Shown: positions 6,813 to 8,438 of the stretch, piece by piece
Numbering within the stretch: position 1 is the stretch's first letter
How the letters are laid out: every line of letters starts with the position of its first letter
Assembly: GCA_035272265.1 (NCBI GenBank)
Contig: DATEQV010000490.1
Coordinates: 1-8,438 of the forward strand
Direction: 5' to 3'
Length of the DNA: 8,438 nucleotides
From: Acidisphaera sp035272265
GTDB lineage: Bacteria; Pseudomonadota; Alphaproteobacteria; Acetobacterales; Acetobacteraceae
Translations under genes and position numbers: made by a program
The notes under the pieces: model-generated
What the model saw: the letters and a program-made list of their open reading frames with translations, nothing else
The model's database searches: none
What the model was told of the DNA's origin: nothing

Positions 6813-6864
6813 CCAGCGCAGCCGTATGTTGCGGTGCGCTGGCGGATGCGCTTCGCTTCCCCCC
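6813..6864. repeat. Third hairpin or degenerate repeat upstream of the RidA-like gene
   Basis: CCAGCGCA-G-CCG (6813-6824) pairs with CGG-TGCGCTGG (6832-6842). This gives 11 base pairs with one bulge and a 7-base loop. It is followed by GGCGGATGCGCTTCGCTT (6841-6858). That string recalls a widespread repeat whose full form would end in a matching ATCCGCC; here the right half reads CCCCCC, so if related it is decayed or truncated. The locus begins 8 bases after element B and stops just before the ribosome site of the next gene. The hairpin is seen; the repeat-family assignment is from memory. Confidence 0.45.
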
Positions 6865-6872
6865 GCACACAC

Positions 6873-6878
6873 AAGGAG
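6873..6878 (+). promoter_or_regulatory. Shine-Dalgarno site of the RidA-like gene
   Basis: AAGGAG lies 8 bases before ATG 6887, a near-ideal position, and fixes the start. It is one of only two strong Shine-Dalgarno sites in the window; the housekeeping genes to the left have none. Confidence 0.8.
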
Positions 6879-6886
6879 CGTCACGC

Positions 6887-7279
6887 ATGCGCCGGCTGAT
6901 CTCCTCGGGATCGAAGTTCGAGGCCGACATCGGCTACTCCCGCGCCGTGGTCGACGGCGAGTGGGTGTTCGTCTCCGGCACGACCGGCTTCGACTACGCC
7001 GCGGGCACGATCTCGCCCGACGTGACCGCGCAGGCCGAGCAGACGATGCGCAACATCGCGCATGCCCTCGCCGAGGCGGGCAGCTCGCTGTCCGACGTGG
7101 TGCGCGTGCGCTACATCCTGCCCGACGCGGCGGATTTCGCGCCGTGCTGGCCGGTGCTGCGCCGCACCTTCGGCGAGGTGCGCCCGGCCGCGACGATGAT
7201 CGTCGCCGGCCTCGCCGACCCCCGCATGAAGATCGAGATCGAGGTGACGGCGCGGCGCCCGGTTTCGCCTGCGGCCTGA
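6887..7279 (+). CDS. RidA-superfamily (YjgF/YER057c/UK114) protein lacking the catalytic Arg
   Basis: The 130-residue length, the order of elements and the motifs match the YjgF/RidA fold, small trimeric cytoplasmic proteins. Visible are YSRAVVDGEWVFVSGTTG (17-34), a helix with QAEQTMRNIAHALAEAGSSLSDVV (split about 49-72), RVRYILPDAADF, then RPAATMIVAGLADPRMKIEIEV (split about 99-120). RidA proper deaminates reactive enamine/imine intermediates such as 2-aminoacrylate, using an arginine in the P-A-R-S/T motif (Arg105 in E. coli). Here the aligned position is Ala102, in RPAATMI, so imine deaminase activity is not expected. The protein more likely belongs to one of the Rid subfamilies without that Arg, whose roles are mostly unknown. 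I therefore leave the symbol blank. The start is well supported by its Shine-Dalgarno site. It is separated from ligA by 257 bases of repeats, so it is probably not in that operon. Confidence 0.88.
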   Translation: MRRLISSGSKFEADIGYSRAVVDGEWVFVSGTTGFDYAAGTISPDVTAQAEQTMRNIAHALAEAGSSLSDVVRVRYILPDAADFAPCWPVLRRTFGEVRPAATMIVAGLADPRMKIEIEVTARRPVSPAA

Positions 7280-7352
7280 CAAGCCGAACAAGCAGAAGCG
7301 CGGGACAAAGCGCCCCTGACCCGGCGGGCCGTTCGGTGCGCGCCCGGACCAG

Positions 7353-7391
7353 AAAAAAATCCTTGCACACCCTCTGGTCTAGGTCTATTGT
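7353..7391 (+). promoter_or_regulatory. Candidate sigma-70-type promoter of the terminal gene
   Basis: A run of seven A (7353-7359), placed like an UP element, precedes TTGCAC (7363-7368). Exactly 17 bases later comes TATTGT (7386-7391), four of six matches to TATAAT. Transcription would start near 7398, leaving a leader of about 33 bases before ATG 7431. A tandem GGTCTA-GGTCTA (7376-7387) spans the spacer and touches the -10 box, and could be an operator. The region is conspicuously AT-rich for this genome. The -35 box matches TTGACA only at its first three bases. Confidence 0.55.
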
Positions 7392-7417
7392 CTCTGGCGC
7401 CCGGGACCGCCAGCGAA

Positions 7418-7424
7418 AAGGAGG
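7418..7424 (+). promoter_or_regulatory. Shine-Dalgarno site of the terminal gene
   Basis: AAGGAGG lies 6 bases before ATG 7431. It is the strongest ribosome-binding site in the window and decides both the start and the reading frame of the last gene. Competing open frames across the same bases lack such a site. Confidence 0.85.
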
Positions 7425-7430
7425 GGCACG

Positions 7431-8438
7431 ATGTTCGATTTCCTGCCGCCCTTCCTCAGGCGGCTCTACCAAAGCTTCCGCGTCCCGTACGCCCGGGGTA
7501 CCCGCGTGCGTGCCGCACCCGAGCCCGAGCCCGAGATCGCCGCCTCGGCCCGCGAGCGCATGTTCAGGGTCGAGATCATCCAGGACGCGTTCTGCGCACG
7601 CCGGCCCAGGCCCGAGCGGCTGTTCCGCAAGCCGACGGGGCATCGCGACCTCTATTCCTGGTGCGACCTGGAGGCGTCGCGGTACCCCACCACCAGGCAC
7701 CGCTGCGCGCACTGCACCGACGCCCGCGACCTCTACAGCCGCGCCAACACGGGCGACTGGCAGGCCGAATGCCGGCTGCACCGTCTCGCCACGCGCGCCT
7801 CGATGCGCCTGCTCGCCCAGCGCCGCGCCTGGGCCGAGACTCGCCGCCGCCAGCGCGCCGCGCGGACGCCCGAGCCGGGGCCGCCGCCGGTGATCTGGGC
7901 CATGCTCGGCTGGAAGCGCTGGCGCGCCCGGCGCGCCGAATACCCTCCCGCGACCGAGCGCTGGTTCATCGTCGAGCGCCGCGCGGCCGAGGCGACGCTC
8001 GTGCGCGCCCACACCCGCACGCTGCAGCGCATGGCCCAGCGCAGCCGCGTCCGCCGGCGCGACCGCGAAGTCGCGCGCGAACGCGACGCCGTCGGGTGGA
8101 CCAGCGAAGCGCAGTCAACCATTCCGTCAACGGAACAAGCGGCGGGCGCTAAGTCCCCGTCATCGCGAGGAGCGAAGCGACGTGGCGATCCAGGGCCGCG
8201 TGACAGGCGCCTGCCGCGCGGCCCCGGCTCGCCGCGCCGCCAATCGGCGACGCGGAATGACGAAGCACCCGCGCCCGCGCCATCGGACCCGCCGGCCGAA
8301 GCCGCGCCGGCTGCCGACGCGCCCGCCATCGCGCCGGCATCACCGGAGTCCGCGCCGCCCGCACCGCGCATAGCGCAGCTCCCGTACCCGCCCGGCAGCA
8401 CGACCATCATCAAGATCGGCGCCGCGCGGTGGACAATT
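7431..8438 (+). CDS. Arg-rich protein of unknown function, 3' end beyond window
   Basis: I do not recognise this protein. The frame is open from ATG 7431 to the last base (336 codons, no stop), after a strong Shine-Dalgarno site and a plausible promoter. Codon third positions are strongly G/C, supporting real coding. The N-terminus MFDFLPPFLRRLYQSFRVPY is amphipathic and aromatic, and no signal peptide is evident. Residues 40-200 are rich in Arg, Trp and Ala. They contain Cys78, His90, Cys92, His94, Cys95, Cys114 and His117, including RHRCAHC, a conceivable metal site. Residues 130-215 are highly basic and probably helical (IWAMLGWKRWRARRAEY, RRRDREVARERD). Residues 244-277 are encoded by a palindromic repeat. 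A Pro/Ala-rich linker (278-312) follows, then LPYPPGSTTIIKIGAARWTI at the edge. The basic character could suit nucleic acid binding, but that is speculation. No neighbour on the right is visible. Confidence 0.72.
   Translation, partial: MFDFLPPFLRRLYQSFRVPYARGTRVRAAPEPEPEIAASARERMFRVEIIQDAFCARRPRPERLFRKPTGHRDLYSWCDLEASRYPTTRHRCAHCTDARDLYSRANTGDWQAECRLHRLATRASMRLLAQRRAWAETRRRQRAARTPEPGPPPVIWAMLGWKRWRARRAEYPPATERWFIVERRAAEATLVRAHTRTLQRMAQRSRVRRRDREVARERDAVGWTSEAQSTIPSTEQAAGAKSPSSRGAKRRGDPGPRDRRLPRGPGSPRRQSATRNDEAPAPAPSDPPAEAAPAADAPAIAPASPESAPPAPRIAQLPYPPGSTTIIKIGAARWTI
8158..8262. repeat. Palindromic element A, copy 2, in frame inside the terminal gene
   Basis: This 105-bp copy starts CGTCATCGCGAGGAGCGAAG and ends GGAATGACG. 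The left half matches copy 1 at 4416-4511 closely (both share CCAGGGCCGCGTGA, and both have CCC just before the element). The central stem survives: 8190-8200 pairs with 8217-8227, 10 of 11 positions. The outer right arm has decayed and no longer pairs well with the left. Its length is a multiple of three and it lies within the open frame starting at 7431, encoding residues about 244-277. Translated in the same phase, copies 1 and 2 give recognisably similar peptides (SLRGAERRSNPGPRDR and SSRGAKRRGDPGPRDR). Confidence 0.85.

Noticed and set aside
7280..7352. Terminator downstream of the RidA-like gene
   Set aside because: Only short GC-rich inverted pieces are present and no stem followed by T residues could be found.
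6799..7893. A 364-codon plus-strand open frame spanning the RidA-like gene and beyond
   Set aside because: It reads through the RidA-like gene in a different phase, starts within a repeat and has only low-complexity Arg-rich sequence.
7388..8152. A 254-codon plus-strand open frame overlapping the terminal gene in another phase
   Set aside because: Its start lies inside the promoter -10 region and it has no ribosome site. The frame from ATG 7431 has a strong Shine-Dalgarno site and G/C-rich third codon positions.

Overview
This is a GC-rich stretch of bacterial chromosome. All five recognisable genes read left to right: ftsZ (3' part), lpxC, bamD, recN and ligA. This order, together with the long FtsZ linker, is typical of the downstream end of the dcw (division and cell wall) cluster in Alphaproteobacteria. 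The protein style (BamD ending with a YPGNSWYEDSY-type motif, LpxC beginning MDG) fits a Rhodospirillales-like alphaproteobacterium. That lineage call is inference from remembered gene order and motifs. The organism is Gram-negative, because it makes lipid A (LpxC) and assembles beta-barrel outer-membrane proteins (BamD).

Layout: 1-639 is the end of ftsZ, with a long Pro/Ala/His-rich linker and the conserved C-terminal peptide. 640-795 is a spacer with one hairpin and an AT-rich probable promoter region. 796-1725 is lpxC and 1773-2654 is bamD. 2712-4403 is recN. 4416-4511 is a dispersed-type palindromic element filling the recN-ligA gap, and 4530-6629 is ligA. 6630-6886 is a 257-base gap holding a dyad, a second palindromic element (6705-6804) and a third strong hairpin. 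6887-7279 is a RidA-superfamily protein that appears to lack the catalytic arginine. 7280-7430 carries a plausible sigma-70-type promoter and a strong Shine-Dalgarno site. 7431 to the window edge is an unrecognised, incomplete arginine-rich protein gene.

The first part is ordinary envelope, division and DNA-maintenance housekeeping: FtsZ drives septation, LpxC commits carbon to lipid A, BamD builds the outer membrane, RecN acts in double-strand-break repair and LigA seals nicks. The accessory interest is in the right-hand third. It has three hairpin repeat loci there, plus one between recN and ligA. One copy lies inside the terminal coding sequence, in frame, and contributes about 34 residues to the predicted protein. 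I found no RNA genes, CRISPR array, transposase, phage gene or obvious new multi-gene system. The terminal gene is the only coding region whose role I cannot name.
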